NCBI RefSeq assembly: GCF_001720465.1
Contig: NZ_CP017113.1
Coordinates: 248,001 to 312,000 of the forward strand
Direction: 5' to 3'
Length of the DNA: 64,000 nucleotides
From: Porphyrobacter sp. LM 6
GTDB taxonomy: Bacteria > Pseudomonadota > Alphaproteobacteria > Sphingomonadales > Sphingomonadaceae
Positions 25,219 to 34,282 of this stretch are shown piece by piece (position 1 is the first letter of the stretch; the number at the start of each line of letters is the position of its first letter). Position numbers and translations under genes: made by a program. The notes beneath the pieces are model-generated. The model worked only from the letters and a program-made list of their open reading frames with translations, searched no databases and was not told the origin of the DNA.

Positions 25219-26811
25219 ATGGGAGATCAGACAGCACTGGCAGCGGAGTCCTTCTGCGACATCGTGGGCGAACACGCGCGCACGCAGGGGGACACAGTCG
25301 CCTTCACCTATGGTGACGAGGAAATTACCTTCGCCGAGCTCGACGAGGGCGCGAACCGGGTCGCCAATGGCCTTGTCGCACTGGGCGTGAAGCCGGGCGA
25401 GCGGATCGCCTTCCTCGGCAAGAACCATCCGCTCTATTTCGAGGCCTTCGTCGGCGCGGCGCGCGTGGGCGCGGTGATGACCCCGGTCAACTGGCGCCTG
25501 GCCGCCCCCGAAGTCGCCTATATCCTCGACAATTGCCAAGCCCGCGTGGTGTTCGTCGGCGAAGGCTTTGCCGATGCGCTCGCCAAGGCGCGGGCCGATG
25601 CGCCGCATATCGAACAGGTGATCGGCATCGACGCCCCCGATTATCGCGGCACCGATTACCGAATCTGGCGCGATGGCTTCCCGTCCAATCCCCCCGCACA
25701 CAAGGTCAAGGCCGAGGACGACGCGCTCCAGCTCTACACCTCGGGCACCACCGGCAAGCCCAAGGGCGCGGTGATGACCCATGGTTCGATCCTCTCCAGC
25801 CGCGATGCGACCGCGAGCGGTGAGGCGATGCGCGGCTGGCAGGAACCGATCCCGGGCGATGTTACCCTGCTCGCCATGCCCTGCTTCCACATCAGCGGCA
25901 CCGGGACCGGGATCGGCACGATGGTCGCAGGCAGCAATTCGATCGTGCTGCCCGAATATGATCCGACCAAGGCGCTGGACCTGATCGAGAACTTCAATAT
26001 CTCGAAAATCTTCCTCGTTCCGGCCGCGATCCAGATCCTGCTCAATCACCCGCGTGTCAGCGAGGTCGATTTCAGCCGGCTCAAATATGTTACCTATGGC
26101 GCCTCGCCGATCCCGCTTGAACTGATGCGCGAGGCGATGCGGGTGATGGGCTGCGGCTTCGTGCAGATGTACGGCATGACCGAGACCAGCGGCACGATCG
26201 TCGCGCTCGATCCCGAAGACCACGTTCCCGAAGGCTCGCCGCGGATGCGCTCGGTCGGCAAGCCGCTGGCCGGGGTGGAGATCAAGATCATCGACGAGGC
26301 CGGAAACATCGTCCCAAACGGCACTGTCGGCGAAATCGCTACGCGTTCGAGCAAGAACATGCGCGGCTACTGGAACAACCCCGAAGCGACCGCCGCCACC
26401 ATCGATGCCGAAGGCTGGCTGCGCACGGGCGATGCGGGATATCTCGACGAAGACGGCTATCTCTACATCCATGACCGGGTGAAGGACATGATCATCTCGG
26501 GCGGCGAGAACGTCTATCCCGCCGAGGTCGAGAACGCGCTCTATTCACACCCCAAGGTCGCCGATGTGGCGGTGATCGGCGTGCCCGACGACAAGTGGGG
26601 CGAGGCGGTGAAGGCCTGCGTGGTGGTGAAGAAGGGCGAGACCCTGACTGAAGCCGAGCTGATCGCCCACGCGCGCACGCTGATCGCGGGATACAAGTGC
26701 CCCAAGTCGGTCGATTTCATCGAAGCCCTGCCGCGCAATCCCTCGGGCAAAATCCTGCGGCGTGAGCTGCGCGCGCCCTATTGGGTGGGCAAGGACCGGG
26801 CGGTCAATTGA
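25219..26811 (+). CDS. AMP-dependent acyl-CoA synthetase (1)
   Basis: A 530-residue member of the ANL adenylating family that activates carboxylic acids to CoA thioesters through an acyl-AMP. The P-loop YTSGTTGKPKGAVMTHGS lies near residue 173, the A5 box QMYGMTETSG near residue 317, and the hinge motif DRVKDMIISGGENVYPAEVE near 420. The catalytic lysine is in NPSGKILRRELR, close to the end. All key motifs are intact. It is the first gene of a short operon and is coupled to a VOC gene by a TTGA overlap. The acid substrate is unknown. A second ligase is at 54279. Confidence 0.93.
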   Translation: MGDQTALAAESFCDIVGEHARTQGDTVAFTYGDEEITFAELDEGANRVANGLVALGVKPGERIAFLGKNHPLYFEAFVGAARVGAVMTPVNWRLAAPEVAYILDNCQARVVFVGEGFADALAKARADAPHIEQVIGIDAPDYRGTDYRIWRDGFPSNPPAHKVKAEDDALQLYTSGTTGKPKGAVMTHGSILSSRDATASGEAMRGWQEPIPGDVTLLAMPCFHISGTGTGIGTMVAGSNSIVLPEYDPTKALDLIENFNISKIFLVPAAIQILLNHPRVSEVDFSRLKYVTYGASPIPLELMREAMRVMGCGFVQMYGMTETSGTIVALDPEDHVPEGSPRMRSVGKPLAGVEIKIIDEAGNIVPNGTVGEIATRSSKNMRGYWNNPEATAATIDAEGWLRTGDAGYLDEDGYLYIHDRVKDMIISGGENVYPAEVENALYSHPKVADVAVIGVPDDKWGEAVKACVVVKKGETLTEAELIAHARTLIAGYKCPKSVDFIEALPRNPSGKILRRELRAPYWVGKDRAVN

Positions 26812-27332
26812 TCGGACTGCCCGTCCGGCAGTTGGCCTACAAGGTCGAAAGCCTTGAGGCGGCCGCCGCCGCGCATCACCGCCGGTTCGGTTCAGGCCCG
26901 TACTTCGTGCTGCGCCATGTCGCGCTCGCCTCCTCGCACCATCGCGGAGTGGAGCGACCCTTCGACCACTCCAGCGCCTATGGCCAATGGGGCAGCGTGA
27001 TGGTCGAGCTGGTGGTGCAGCACAATCCCGACGATTCTGCGCTGCACGAGATGTTCCCCTATGGCTCGGGGCGTGAGGGGCTGCACCACGCCGCGCTGTT
27101 CGTCGATGATTTGCAGGCCGAAATTGCCCATTTCGCAGCCGAGGGCGCGCCGCTCGCGCAGCTCTCGGTGACGCAGACGGGAACCGCCTTCGCCTTCGTC
27201 GATGCGCGGGCCAGTCTCGGGCACATGCTCGAACTCTACGAGCCGACGCCGCAACTGACGGGGTTCTACGATTTCGTCGCCAAGGCGGCGAAAGGGTGGG
27301 ACGGGAAAGACCTGATCCGCGAGTTGGGCTAG
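26808..27332 (+). CDS. VOC-superfamily protein (1)
   Basis: A 174-residue protein of the vicinal-oxygen-chelate/glyoxalase fold. The start IGLPVRQLAYKVESLEAAAAAH and later GLHHAALFVDDLQAEIAHFA and SLGHMLELYEP show two beta-alpha-beta-beta-beta modules with His and Glu at metal-ligand positions. I place the start at TTG 26808, overlapping the ligase stop (TTGA), because upstream codons lie inside the ligase gene. Related VOC proteins in this window are at 57071 and 60705. Lyase, isomerase or epimerase activity is possible. Confidence 0.8.
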   Translation: MIGLPVRQLAYKVESLEAAAAAHHRRFGSGPYFVLRHVALASSHHRGVERPFDHSSAYGQWGSVMVELVVQHNPDDSALHEMFPYGSGREGLHHAALFVDDLQAEIAHFAAEGAPLAQLSVTQTGTAFAFVDARASLGHMLELYEPTPQLTGFYDFVAKAAKGWDGKDLIRELG

Positions 27333-27697
27333 GCCCCCGCCAGCGCGGGCAGATCGACCAGCGCCGCGCGGCATTCGGCATCGGCGAGCGCGGTCACCAC
27401 CGAAAAGGCGACAAACCCCGGCTCCCCCAGATGCGCGACCACGGCGGCAGCTTCGGCATCGCTGATCGCGGTATGCTCGAACGGCATCCGGCGGGCATAG
27501 GCGAGGCACAGCTTCGTGCCTTCATCGAGCGTGCTATCGTCGATCGGGGCGGTGTCGATCCCGTGCACCGTGGCCACCGCCTGCCGGATCAGCGCCACGA
27601 GGCTCGCATCAAGCGCGCCTTCGGACTTGCTTCGGAAATCGGCATAATGGCTGGCCAGCACCGGATCGGCGGCCAGCGCGGCGCAGACGGCGCTCAT
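27329..27697 (-). CDS. Small CMD/AhpD-like protein without the redox cysteine pair
   Basis: A 122-residue helical protein. It begins MSAVCAALAADPVLASHYADF and has SLVALIRQAVATVHGID and LDEGTKLCLAYARRM, a helix pattern resembling half of a carboxymuconolactone decarboxylase/AhpD unit, but no CxxC. Its start overlaps the stop of the upstream CMD gene (ATGA), so the two are made together and may form a hetero-oligomer. Its own stop overlaps the convergent VOC gene by 4 bp. The family assignment is by context and helix pattern and is moderate at best. Confidence 0.6.
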   Translation of the reverse strand: MSAVCAALAADPVLASHYADFRSKSEGALDASLVALIRQAVATVHGIDTAPIDDSTLDEGTKLCLAYARRMPFEHTAISDAEAAAVVAHLGEPGFVAFSVVTALADAECRAALVDLPALAGA

Positions 27698-28227
27698 TCT
27701 GCGGCCTCCAGCACGGCAGGTGTGGGCAGCACGGTGCGGTCCATCTGCTCGGGCTCCAGCCCCATCGTGATCAACGCCTTGGCGAGCGCGAGGAACAGCG
27801 TCACGCCGAGGCCTAGCTCGGCGATCTGCGCCGGCGTGAGGTGCCGTTGAAGCGCGGCCTTGGCATCACCATTGAGCAATTCGGGATCGTGGATCAGCGC
27901 GTCGGTAAACTTCAGCACCGCCTTTTCGGTGTCGGTCAGCTTGGCCGAGGTATCGTAGCCATCGGTGATATCGTCCAGCACCTCCTCGCCGAGCCCCTGC
28001 CCCAGTGCCTTGTCGAAACGGACATTGCGGCAGAACCCGCACTCGGTGACCCGCGCGTTCCGCATCCGCGCTACCTCCTTGATCCGCGCCGCCAGCGCGT
28101 CCGATCCCCAGAAGCGACCGTAGAGAGCGAAGAAACTCTCCGCGATCGCGGGCTGGTGCGCGAGCACCGAGCCGAAATGCGCGGGCTCTCCGGGGATGGC
28201 GGAGGATACGCGGGGGATGGTGGACAT
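27694..28227 (-). CDS. Carboxymuconolactone decarboxylase/AhpD-family protein (1)
   Basis: A 177-residue all-helical protein with the AhpD-type sequence IKEVARMRNARVTECGFCRNVRF, where C63 and C66 form the CxxC redox pair. TDTEKAVLKFTDALI and LTPAQIAELGLGVTLFLALAKAL complete the CMD fold. Members act as peroxide-reducing proteins or as decarboxylases. It is coupled to the smaller CMD-like gene by ATGA. A third CMD protein is encoded next to the P450 genes at 31086. Such proteins may protect from oxygenase uncoupling, which is inference. Confidence 0.82.
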   Translation of the reverse strand: MSTIPRVSSAIPGEPAHFGSVLAHQPAIAESFFALYGRFWGSDALAARIKEVARMRNARVTECGFCRNVRFDKALGQGLGEEVLDDITDGYDTSAKLTDTEKAVLKFTDALIHDPELLNGDAKAALQRHLTPAQIAELGLGVTLFLALAKALITMGLEPEQMDRTVLPTPAVLEAAE

Positions 28228-28330
28228 GAAGCCTCTCCTTTGCGGCGCAGGATAACAGCGGGTGCCGCTACGACTCCCTCGCCATTTTCACAGGCGGGCG
28301 AGACGCGACGTCATGGCAGATTGGTCTGAC

Positions 28331-28345
28331 GTTCACGAAGTGAAC
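28331..28345. promoter_or_regulatory. Palindrome GTTCAC-GAA-GTGAAC upstream of an NTF2-like gene
   Basis: A perfect 6-bp dyad with 3-bp centre, ending 14 bp before the start at 28360 and overlapping the region where the transcript would begin. It could be an operator or a small 5' UTR hairpin. Confidence 0.35.
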
Positions 28346-28359
28346 ACGAGGAGAGAAAA

Positions 28360-28713
28360 ATGCCCGGCGAAGCACAGCGCGTGATCGAGGAATTCTGGCG
28401 TATCCAGGACGGCGGCGACTACACCAAGCTGGTCGATCTGTTCGCCGAGGATGCCTTTCTCGAAGACCCGATCTGGGGCCAATATCGCGGGCGCGAGGCG
28501 ATCCTCGGATTCATGAACACGATGGTCAAGGAAATGGGGGAGCGCAAAGTCCACTTCACCGTCGATGAAATCTGCGGCGACGATCATGCCGTGTGGGCGC
28601 GCTGGACGATGCACATGGACGGCCACCCGCCGCGCGGCGGGGTCGGCATCTACAAGGTCAGCGGCGGCAAGATGACCTATTACCGCGATTACCTCGACCC
28701 GGCGGGCGAGTAG
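28360..28713 (+). CDS. NTF2-like/SnoaL domain protein (2)
   Basis: A 117-residue single-domain SnoaL protein. AQRVIEEFWRIQDGGDYTKLVDLFAEDAFLEDPIWGQYRGREAI is the typical start, with EDPIWG and RGREAI around the pocket, and GGVGIYKVSGGKMTYYRDYLDP forms the last strands. An aspartate in RDYLDP and a histidine in EICGDDHAVWARW could line the pocket as in limonene-epoxide hydrolase or ketosteroid isomerase. It is preceded by GAGGAGAG. It converges on the next NTF2-like gene with one base between stops. Confidence 0.87.
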   Translation: MPGEAQRVIEEFWRIQDGGDYTKLVDLFAEDAFLEDPIWGQYRGREAILGFMNTMVKEMGERKVHFTVDEICGDDHAVWARWTMHMDGHPPRGGVGIYKVSGGKMTYYRDYLDPAGE

Positions 28714-28714
28714 C

Positions 28715-29233
28715 CTACATCCGCCGGTAATCGGGGTGGCCGCTCTCGGTGAGATCAAGCATCGGCAGCGGGAATTCCGCGACAGGGCTGACATCGGGCT
28801 GCTCGGGCATCGGCTGCGTCCAGTCCATGATGTAACGGCGGCTCGAAATCCGCCATTCCCCGTCTCGCTTCTCGTAGGTGTCGAGATAGCGCCCGCCGTA
28901 CATGTTGCCCTTGTACGGCGCATCGCCTTCGCGCCGGAAGCCGAGCGCCACGCCGTAGCATTCGCCTTCCGCCGTGGTCGCCGAAGTCAGCTTGACCGAT
29001 AGCGGCGCAAGCAGGTGCCAGCGCCGCCCGGTTGACCGTTCCACCGCCATCACCACCGGCACGAACTCCGCCGCCGTGCCCTTGAAGAAGCCGTAATCGA
29101 TCGCGGCATCGGGCCAGTAGCACCCGGCCTGCCCTTCATCGTCGAGCCAGTCCAATGTGCGCGAATAGCGGGCGATGAGATCCTGGATCGCCTGCCGGTC
29201 GAGCAGTTCCTGCACCTTTTCTTCAAGGTTCAT
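28715..29233 (-). CDS. NTF2-like/SnoaL_4 domain protein (3)
   Basis: A 172-residue SnoaL_4-type protein: LDRQAIQDLIARYSRTLDWLDDEG at the start, CYWPDAAIDYGFFKG, then GRYLDTYEKRDGEWRISSRRYIMDW, very like the segment in the protein at 24189. I chose the ATG at 29233, which overlaps the stop of the ABM-domain gene (ATGA). The upstream GTG at 29248 lies inside that gene. It belongs to a leftward operon P450-ABM-NTF2. A hydratase, dehydratase or isomerase role on a hydrophobic ring is suspected. Confidence 0.87.
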   Translation of the reverse strand: MNLEEKVQELLDRQAIQDLIARYSRTLDWLDDEGQAGCYWPDAAIDYGFFKGTAAEFVPVVMAVERSTGRRWHLLAPLSVKLTSATTAEGECYGVALGFRREGDAPYKGNMYGGRYLDTYEKRDGEWRISSRRYIMDWTQPMPEQPDVSPVAEFPLPMLDLTESGHPDYRRM

Positions 29234-29631
29234 GCGCGTGCACTCCACCAGCCCGGGATCGTCAGCGGGAAGCGTTCCTGCGCGATTTTCATGTTCTCGC
29301 TGGCATCAGCGGGCAGCGCCGGATCGGTGGTGTGCGGCAGGCCCCCGCCCGCGCCTTCCACGGGGTCGATATACTCCAGCTTGATGCCCGCCAGCACGCC
29401 GGCGAAGTCATGGCCTTCGTGATGATCGGACATCTGGTGGTGATAGAAGGCCCATTTGTCCTTGAAGCTGAGCAGGCAGTAGTAGGAATTCTCCTCGTGC
29501 CCCTTCCAGTATTCGTAGCGCAGCACGCCTTCCTCGGTGGCGAAGGTGTGGTGGACCATGTCGCGCATGATCGCTTCCCACTTCTCCTCCTTGCCGGGCT
29601 TGATCTGGATATGGGCGAGCAATGTGGCCAT
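29230..29631 (-). CDS. ABM-domain (antibiotic biosynthesis monooxygenase-like) protein (1)
   Basis: A 133-residue dimeric alpha+beta barrel protein. ATLLAHIQIKPGKEEKWEAIMRDMVHHTFATEEGVLRYEYWKG is the recognisable ABM start, and FKDKWAFYHHQMSDHHEGHDF, the histidine-rich centre, could face the pocket. ATG at 29631 is chosen because upstream codons belong to the P450 gene. It is 13 bp after the P450 stop and overlaps the next gene (ATGA). Cofactor-free oxygenase or simple binding roles are both known in the family. Confidence 0.82.
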   Translation of the reverse strand: MATLLAHIQIKPGKEEKWEAIMRDMVHHTFATEEGVLRYEYWKGHEENSYYCLLSFKDKWAFYHHQMSDHHEGHDFAGVLAGIKLEYIDPVEGAGGGLPHTTDPALPADASENMKIAQERFPLTIPGWWSARA

Positions 29632-29644
29632 CGGGTTTCTCCGT

Positions 29645-30949
29645 TCAGGCGGGTGTGAGGTTGAGCAGCAGGCGGAAAATGCCGAGCATGATCCCGCCCT
29701 GATGGCGGAAATCGTTGCCGGCGGCGTATTCCATGTCGGCAAAGGCATCGGCGAGCTTGTCCCACGCGATCATCTGTTCGAGGCGCGAGATGTTGGAGCC
29801 GGGGCACGACCGTGGCCCCTGGCTGAAGGCCAGGTGCCGCGTCGCAGCCTTGCGGTTCAGCTTCAGATCGAGCGGGTCTTCGAATTCTTCTTCATCGATA
29901 TTCGCCGCCGCCCAGCGCAGGTGGAGCATCGATCCGGCGGGGACGTGGACGCCCTGGAACACCTCGTCATGGGCGCAGATGCGGGTCGAAAGGCCCTGCG
30001 TGGGGGAGCGCAGCCGCATCCCTTCCTCGATGAAGGTGCGGATCGCCCCCCGATCACCTCTGAGCGTGCCGAACATCCCCGGCCGCTCGCACAGCAATTG
30101 CGCCTGCTCCGCGAGCGCATATTGGGTGGTCTCCAGCCCGCCGATCACCATCGCATAGACCACGCCGTTGATCTCGTCGTCGGTCAGCTTGCGACCCAAG
30201 GCCTGATATTCGACCTGCGTGAGGAAGCTCACCATGTCGTCCTGCGGGCGGGCGCGCTTCTTGGCGGTTTGCTCGGCCACATATTCCTTCATCCCCGCCA
30301 GTAGCCGGAACTTCTCGGCGGACTGTTCGGGGGTGAGGATGTTCTTGTGCGTCGTCCCGATCACATAGGACATGACCTGCGCGTTGCCCCATTGCTCCAG
30401 CCGCGGGATATCCTCCTGCGGAAAGCCGAGCACGCTCGCCATCACCCGCTGTGGCAGGGGCCGCGCGAAATCGGCGACGAAATCGACCGGCTCGCCGGCC
30501 CGCGCCTTGGCCAGCATTCCGGCGATCAGATCGTCGACATGCCCGGTGATCATCGCTGCGTGCCGCGTGCAGCCGGGGCCGACCCACGGATCGGTCAGCT
30601 CCTTCCTGTGGGCGCGCCACAATTCGGGATCGGGGCGCAGCGAGACGATCGAGGCGACCATCGCGTCGATATCGGGGATGTGCGTGGGCATCTCGCCCGA
30701 TTGCTGGATATGCGCGACCAGCAGCGAGAGCGTGGGCGGGAAGCGGTCCCAATCCATTACCACGCGGCGGATATCATCGTATTTGGTCAGCACGAAGGCA
30801 TCGGTGCCGGGGGTCAGCCCCTCGCCCGCAAGGCGCTGCACCGGGCTTTCCGCATGGAGGATCGCGTAGGCATCATACCAGTGTTCCTGCGCGCCGGGGG
30901 CGAACAGATCGACCTCTTCCAGCGAGCGCGGGGCGCCCTCGGTTCCCAC
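29645..30949 (-). CDS. Cytochrome P450 (1)
   Basis: A 434-residue soluble bacterial P450. The I-helix oxygen-activation segment is VIGGLETTQ, the K-helix ExxR is EEGMR, and the haem loop FSQGPRSCPG has the thiolate cysteine near residue 382. The haem loop is unusual in having Ser-Gln in place of Gly-x before GPR. The GTG at 30949 is about 9 bases after GGGAGAGG and is preferred to the TTG at 30955. It heads the operon with the ABM and NTF2-like genes and is divergent from the CMD-P450-Rieske operon. No ferredoxin partner is nearby. Confidence 0.9.
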   Translation of the reverse strand: MGTEGAPRSLEEVDLFAPGAQEHWYDAYAILHAESPVQRLAGEGLTPGTDAFVLTKYDDIRRVVMDWDRFPPTLSLLVAHIQQSGEMPTHIPDIDAMVASIVSLRPDPELWRAHRKELTDPWVGPGCTRHAAMITGHVDDLIAGMLAKARAGEPVDFVADFARPLPQRVMASVLGFPQEDIPRLEQWGNAQVMSYVIGTTHKNILTPEQSAEKFRLLAGMKEYVAEQTAKKRARPQDDMVSFLTQVEYQALGRKLTDDEINGVVYAMVIGGLETTQYALAEQAQLLCERPGMFGTLRGDRGAIRTFIEEGMRLRSPTQGLSTRICAHDEVFQGVHVPAGSMLHLRWAAANIDEEEFEDPLDLKLNRKAATRHLAFSQGPRSCPGSNISRLEQMIAWDKLADAFADMEYAAGNDFRHQGGIMLGIFRLLLNLTPA

Positions 30950-31085
30950 TCGCAAACCGCCTCTCCCTTGCGGGGCGGACGGCTGTGCTTAGCGAATCCG
31001 CCAATTGCTGATGCGGGGGTTGTCCCCCAGCCTTTCCCCAACGGAAACGGGCTAATTTGCCAGTGCCGAATTGGGAGAGAGAGCT

Positions 31086-31685
31086 GTGAGCCGCCCGAAA
31101 AGTCGAATTGCCAAACTGGCGCCGGAACAATGGGACCAACGCCTTGTCAGCGCGATCCAGCCCGACAACCTGACCGATCTGGAGCAGGGCCTCACCCGCT
31201 ACTTCGCGCATTGCCCCGAACAGGCGCTGGGACTGATGGGGTTTGGCGGGGCGCTCAAGCGCAACCGCACCCTACCTGACCGACTGGTGGAACTGGTGCG
31301 GCTGCGCGTCGCCTTCTTCAACCAGTGCCGTTCGTGCATGGCGATCCGCTATTCCGATGCGGTGGCCGACGGCGTGACCGAGGGGCTGGTGTGCTCATTG
31401 GAACGCCCGCAGGAGGCCGAGAACCTCAGCGCAGCCGAGAAGGTGGCGATCCGTTACGGCGAGCTGATGGCGACCGATCATCTCGCCATCGACGATGCGA
31501 TGTATGACCAGCTGCGCGAACATTTCAGCGAGGCACAGATCGTGGAACTCGGCATGACCGTCGCGTTCTTCGTCGGCTTCGGGCGGCTCGCGGCCACCTG
31601 GCACATGGTCGAGGAGCTGCCCGAAGCATTCCGCACTGCCGAGAAAATCGCGCCGTGGGGCGCGGAAAAGATCGAGGTGCGCTGA
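31086..31685 (+). CDS. Carboxymuconolactone decarboxylase/AhpD-family protein (2)
   Basis: A 199-residue helical protein with LPDRLVELVRLRVAFFNQCRSCMAIRYSDA, where C81 and C84 form the CxxC redox pair of the AhpD type, then LSAAEKVAIRYGELMATDH and EAQIVELGMTVAFFVGFGRLAATW. The GTG at 31086 is favoured by GGGAGAGAG just upstream. Its stop overlaps the start of the P450 gene (TGATG), so the pair is co-translated. It is the first gene of an operon with a P450 and a Rieske oxygenase. Confidence 0.85.
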   Translation: MSRPKSRIAKLAPEQWDQRLVSAIQPDNLTDLEQGLTRYFAHCPEQALGLMGFGGALKRNRTLPDRLVELVRLRVAFFNQCRSCMAIRYSDAVADGVTEGLVCSLERPQEAENLSAAEKVAIRYGELMATDHLAIDDAMYDQLREHFSEAQIVELGMTVAFFVGFGRLAATWHMVEELPEAFRTAEKIAPWGAEKIEVR

Positions 31686-32947
31686 TGAATTCGCCCACCA
31701 TCAACCTGTTCGATCCGCAGCTGCAACAGTGCCCTTACGAGGCCTACAAGACCCTGCGCGACGAGGCTCCGGTCTACAACATCCCCGGCACGCAGATCTA
31801 TGTCGTCAGCCGCTATGATCATGTGCGCGAGGTGCTGATGGACCCCGCGCGCTTCCCCTCGACTGCGGCCAACGAGCTGATGCGCGCCAGCCCCACCGAC
31901 ATGGAGCGCGGGCGCAAGGTCGCCGAACGCTTCAAGGAGAAAGGCTGGCTGCCCGCCCCTACGCTCGCCGGGCGCGATGACCCCAATCACAAGCAGATGC
32001 GCGCGATGTTCAACGAGGCGTTCAAGCCGAGCCGCATCAAGGAAATCGACCCGCGCGTCGAAACCCTCGCCTACGAGCTGATCGACGAGTTTCTGGACGA
32101 TGGCCACTGCGATTGGGTGCGCCAGTTCTGCGTACCGCTGCCGCTGTTCATCATCGGCGAGCAGATGGGTGCCAAGCGCGAGGACATGTGGAAGATCAAG
32201 GGCTGGACCGATGCCTTCTTCCACCGCATCAGCCTGATGCTGCCCGAGGACAAGCACCTCGAAATGGTCGACCGCGAGATCGAGGCGCAGCACTATTTCC
32301 AGCCGATCTTCGAACGCCTGCGCGAACATCCCGATGGCTCGCTGATTTCTGTGCTGGTCAACACCGTGATCGAAGGCTGGGGCCGCCCGCTCAACGACAA
32401 CGAACTCCACGCCGAGATGATGGCGGACACCTTCGTCGGTGGATCGGAAACCACCACCAATGCGCTCGCAGCCGGCATGAAGCTGCTGATCGAGAACAAG
32501 GACGTGTGGGCCAAGCTCAAGGCCGATCCCGACAAGTATTTGCGCAACTTCGTCGAGGAGGTGCTGCGGCTGGAAAGCCCGGTGCAATCGCTGATGCGCT
32601 TCACCCACAAGGATGTGGAGCTGGACGGGGTGACGATCCCCGCAGGCTCCGTCGTCAACGTCCGCTACGGCGCGGCGAACCGGGACGAGCGCTTCTTCGA
32701 ATGCCCCGAAAAGCTCGATCTCGACCGGCCAAAGGCGGGCGCGCACATGGCCTTCGGGTCGGGCACGCACCACTGCCTCGGCGCTCCGCTCGCAAGGCGC
32801 GAGCTGACGTGGGGTTTCCAGGCGGTGGTCGACCGGTTCGAGGACATGGAATTCGCCGAAGGCAAGAACGACTTCACCTATCACCCGCACTTCCTGCTGC
32901 GCAGCCTCAAGCAGCTCCACATCACCTTCGAACCGAAAAGGCGCTGA
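31685..32947 (+). CDS. Cytochrome P450 (2)
   Basis: A 420-residue soluble P450. The I-helix has FVGGSETTT, the K-helix ExxR is EEVLR, and the haem loop FGSGTHHCLGAPLAR carries C364, all in normal form. YVVSRYDHVREVLMDPARF near residue 40 and PNHKQMRAMFNEAF near residue 103 (helix C) are typical of bacterial P450s of the CYP107/CYP108 type range. Tight coupling to the CMD gene upstream and the Rieske gene 2 bp downstream suggests successive oxidation of one substrate. Redox partners must come from elsewhere. Confidence 0.92.
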   Translation: MNSPTINLFDPQLQQCPYEAYKTLRDEAPVYNIPGTQIYVVSRYDHVREVLMDPARFPSTAANELMRASPTDMERGRKVAERFKEKGWLPAPTLAGRDDPNHKQMRAMFNEAFKPSRIKEIDPRVETLAYELIDEFLDDGHCDWVRQFCVPLPLFIIGEQMGAKREDMWKIKGWTDAFFHRISLMLPEDKHLEMVDREIEAQHYFQPIFERLREHPDGSLISVLVNTVIEGWGRPLNDNELHAEMMADTFVGGSETTTNALAAGMKLLIENKDVWAKLKADPDKYLRNFVEEVLRLESPVQSLMRFTHKDVELDGVTIPAGSVVNVRYGAANRDERFFECPEKLDLDRPKAGAHMAFGSGTHHCLGAPLARRELTWGFQAVVDRFEDMEFAEGKNDFTYHPHFLLRSLKQLHITFEPKRR

Positions 32948-32949
32948 GC

Positions 32950-34281
32950 ATGGCTACCCTTCTGAAGCCCGCCCCGACGCGGATCGACGTCACCCCGCAG
33001 CCCAGCCCCAAACTGTCCGACAAGCCGATCGACGGCAGCCGCTACTGGAGCCGCGACTTCATGCAGCGCGAGTGGGACGGCATCTGGACCAAGGCGTGGC
33101 TGATCGGCGGACTAGCGAGCCAGGTCGCCAAGCCGGGCGATTTCTTCACCTATGACATCGGGCGCGAAAACATCCTCGTCACCCGCGGCGAGGACGGGGT
33201 GGTGCGCGCCTTCTACAACGTCTGCCCGCACCGTGGGAAACGGCTGGTGATGGAGGAAGAAGGCCATTCCAAGCGCCTCGCCTGCTCCTACCACGGCTGG
33301 CGCTTTACATCGGAAGGCGAGCTCAATTTCGTCCCCTGCCCGGAGGATTTCGCAGGCGGCAATCCCTGCGGCAAAGTGCGGCTGGAAGAGGTCAGGTGCG
33401 AGGTCTTCGCCAGCTTCGTCTGGGTCAACCTCGATCCGAACGCCACGCCGCTCGCCGACCACCTCGGCCCGGTTGCGCACCAGATCGACGGGTATCGGAT
33501 GGAACAGATGCACCGCACCCACTGGGTGACGCTGGAGGGCGACTGGAACTGGAAGTGCGTGCAGGACAATTTCAACGAGAGCTACCACCTGCCCTTCGTC
33601 CACCCGCAGACCCGCTTCGTGATGGAGCAGAGCTACAAGGAGTGCCAGTTCGATCTCTACGCTCCGCACGGCCATGCGCGCATGTTCATGCCGGGATCAC
33701 GCCCGGCGCGCAGCTTGCGGGGGCACACCGACACCGTGCTCGAGATGATGAGCCGCGAGCTCACCTATTGGGGCCTCGACCCCGAAGATTTCCGCGATGA
33801 TCCGCTGCGCACGCGCGAGGCGCTCCAGCAGGCCAAACGCGAAAAGGGAGCGGAGAAGGGATATGACTTCGCGCATTTCCACGATGCCCAGCTGACCGAT
33901 CACTTCCACTACACGATCTTCCCCAACATCAGCTTCAGCCTCAAGCCCGATGGCTGCATCTGGCTGCGCGCCGATCCGCACCCGACCGATCCCGAGCGGT
34001 GCTATTTCGACATGTGGTACTTCACCTGGTTCCCCGAAGGCGCGGACCGCTATTACTCCTATTCGATGGGCGAAGAGGTCGATCGCACCGTCCCCGTGCC
34101 GCACCAGCGGGGGGTGGTGGGCGAACTGAGCTGCGGCCCCGGCATCGACCAAGACGTGAGCATCTGGAGCGAGCAGCAGAAGGGCCTGCGCTCACGCGGC
34201 TACAAGGGCGGGCATCTGGCGGGGCAGGAAGCGCGGGTGCGCTTCTTCCACGACACGATCGATCGGTGGTTGGGGGAATAG
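32950..34281 (+). CDS. Rieske-type oxygenase, alpha subunit (3)
   Basis: A 443-residue Rieske oxygenase with cluster ligands C92-x-H94 (CPHRG) and C112-x2-H115 (CSYHGW), and mononuclear iron ligands H213 and H218 in ESYHLPFVHP. It differs from the other three in an insertion (about residues 250-310) rich in charged residues (EMMSRELTYWGLDPEDF). ATG at 32950 starts 2 bp after the P450 stop. The CMD-P450-Rieske order implies that the P450 and Rieske enzyme act on the same scaffold. It ends 1 bp before the convergent flavoprotein gene. Confidence 0.91.
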   Translation: MATLLKPAPTRIDVTPQPSPKLSDKPIDGSRYWSRDFMQREWDGIWTKAWLIGGLASQVAKPGDFFTYDIGRENILVTRGEDGVVRAFYNVCPHRGKRLVMEEEGHSKRLACSYHGWRFTSEGELNFVPCPEDFAGGNPCGKVRLEEVRCEVFASFVWVNLDPNATPLADHLGPVAHQIDGYRMEQMHRTHWVTLEGDWNWKCVQDNFNESYHLPFVHPQTRFVMEQSYKECQFDLYAPHGHARMFMPGSRPARSLRGHTDTVLEMMSRELTYWGLDPEDFRDDPLRTREALQQAKREKGAEKGYDFAHFHDAQLTDHFHYTIFPNISFSLKPDGCIWLRADPHPTDPERCYFDMWYFTWFPEGADRYYSYSMGEEVDRTVPVPHQRGVVGELSCGPGIDQDVSIWSEQQKGLRSRGYKGGHLAGQEARVRFFHDTIDRWLGE

Positions 34282-34282
34282 T

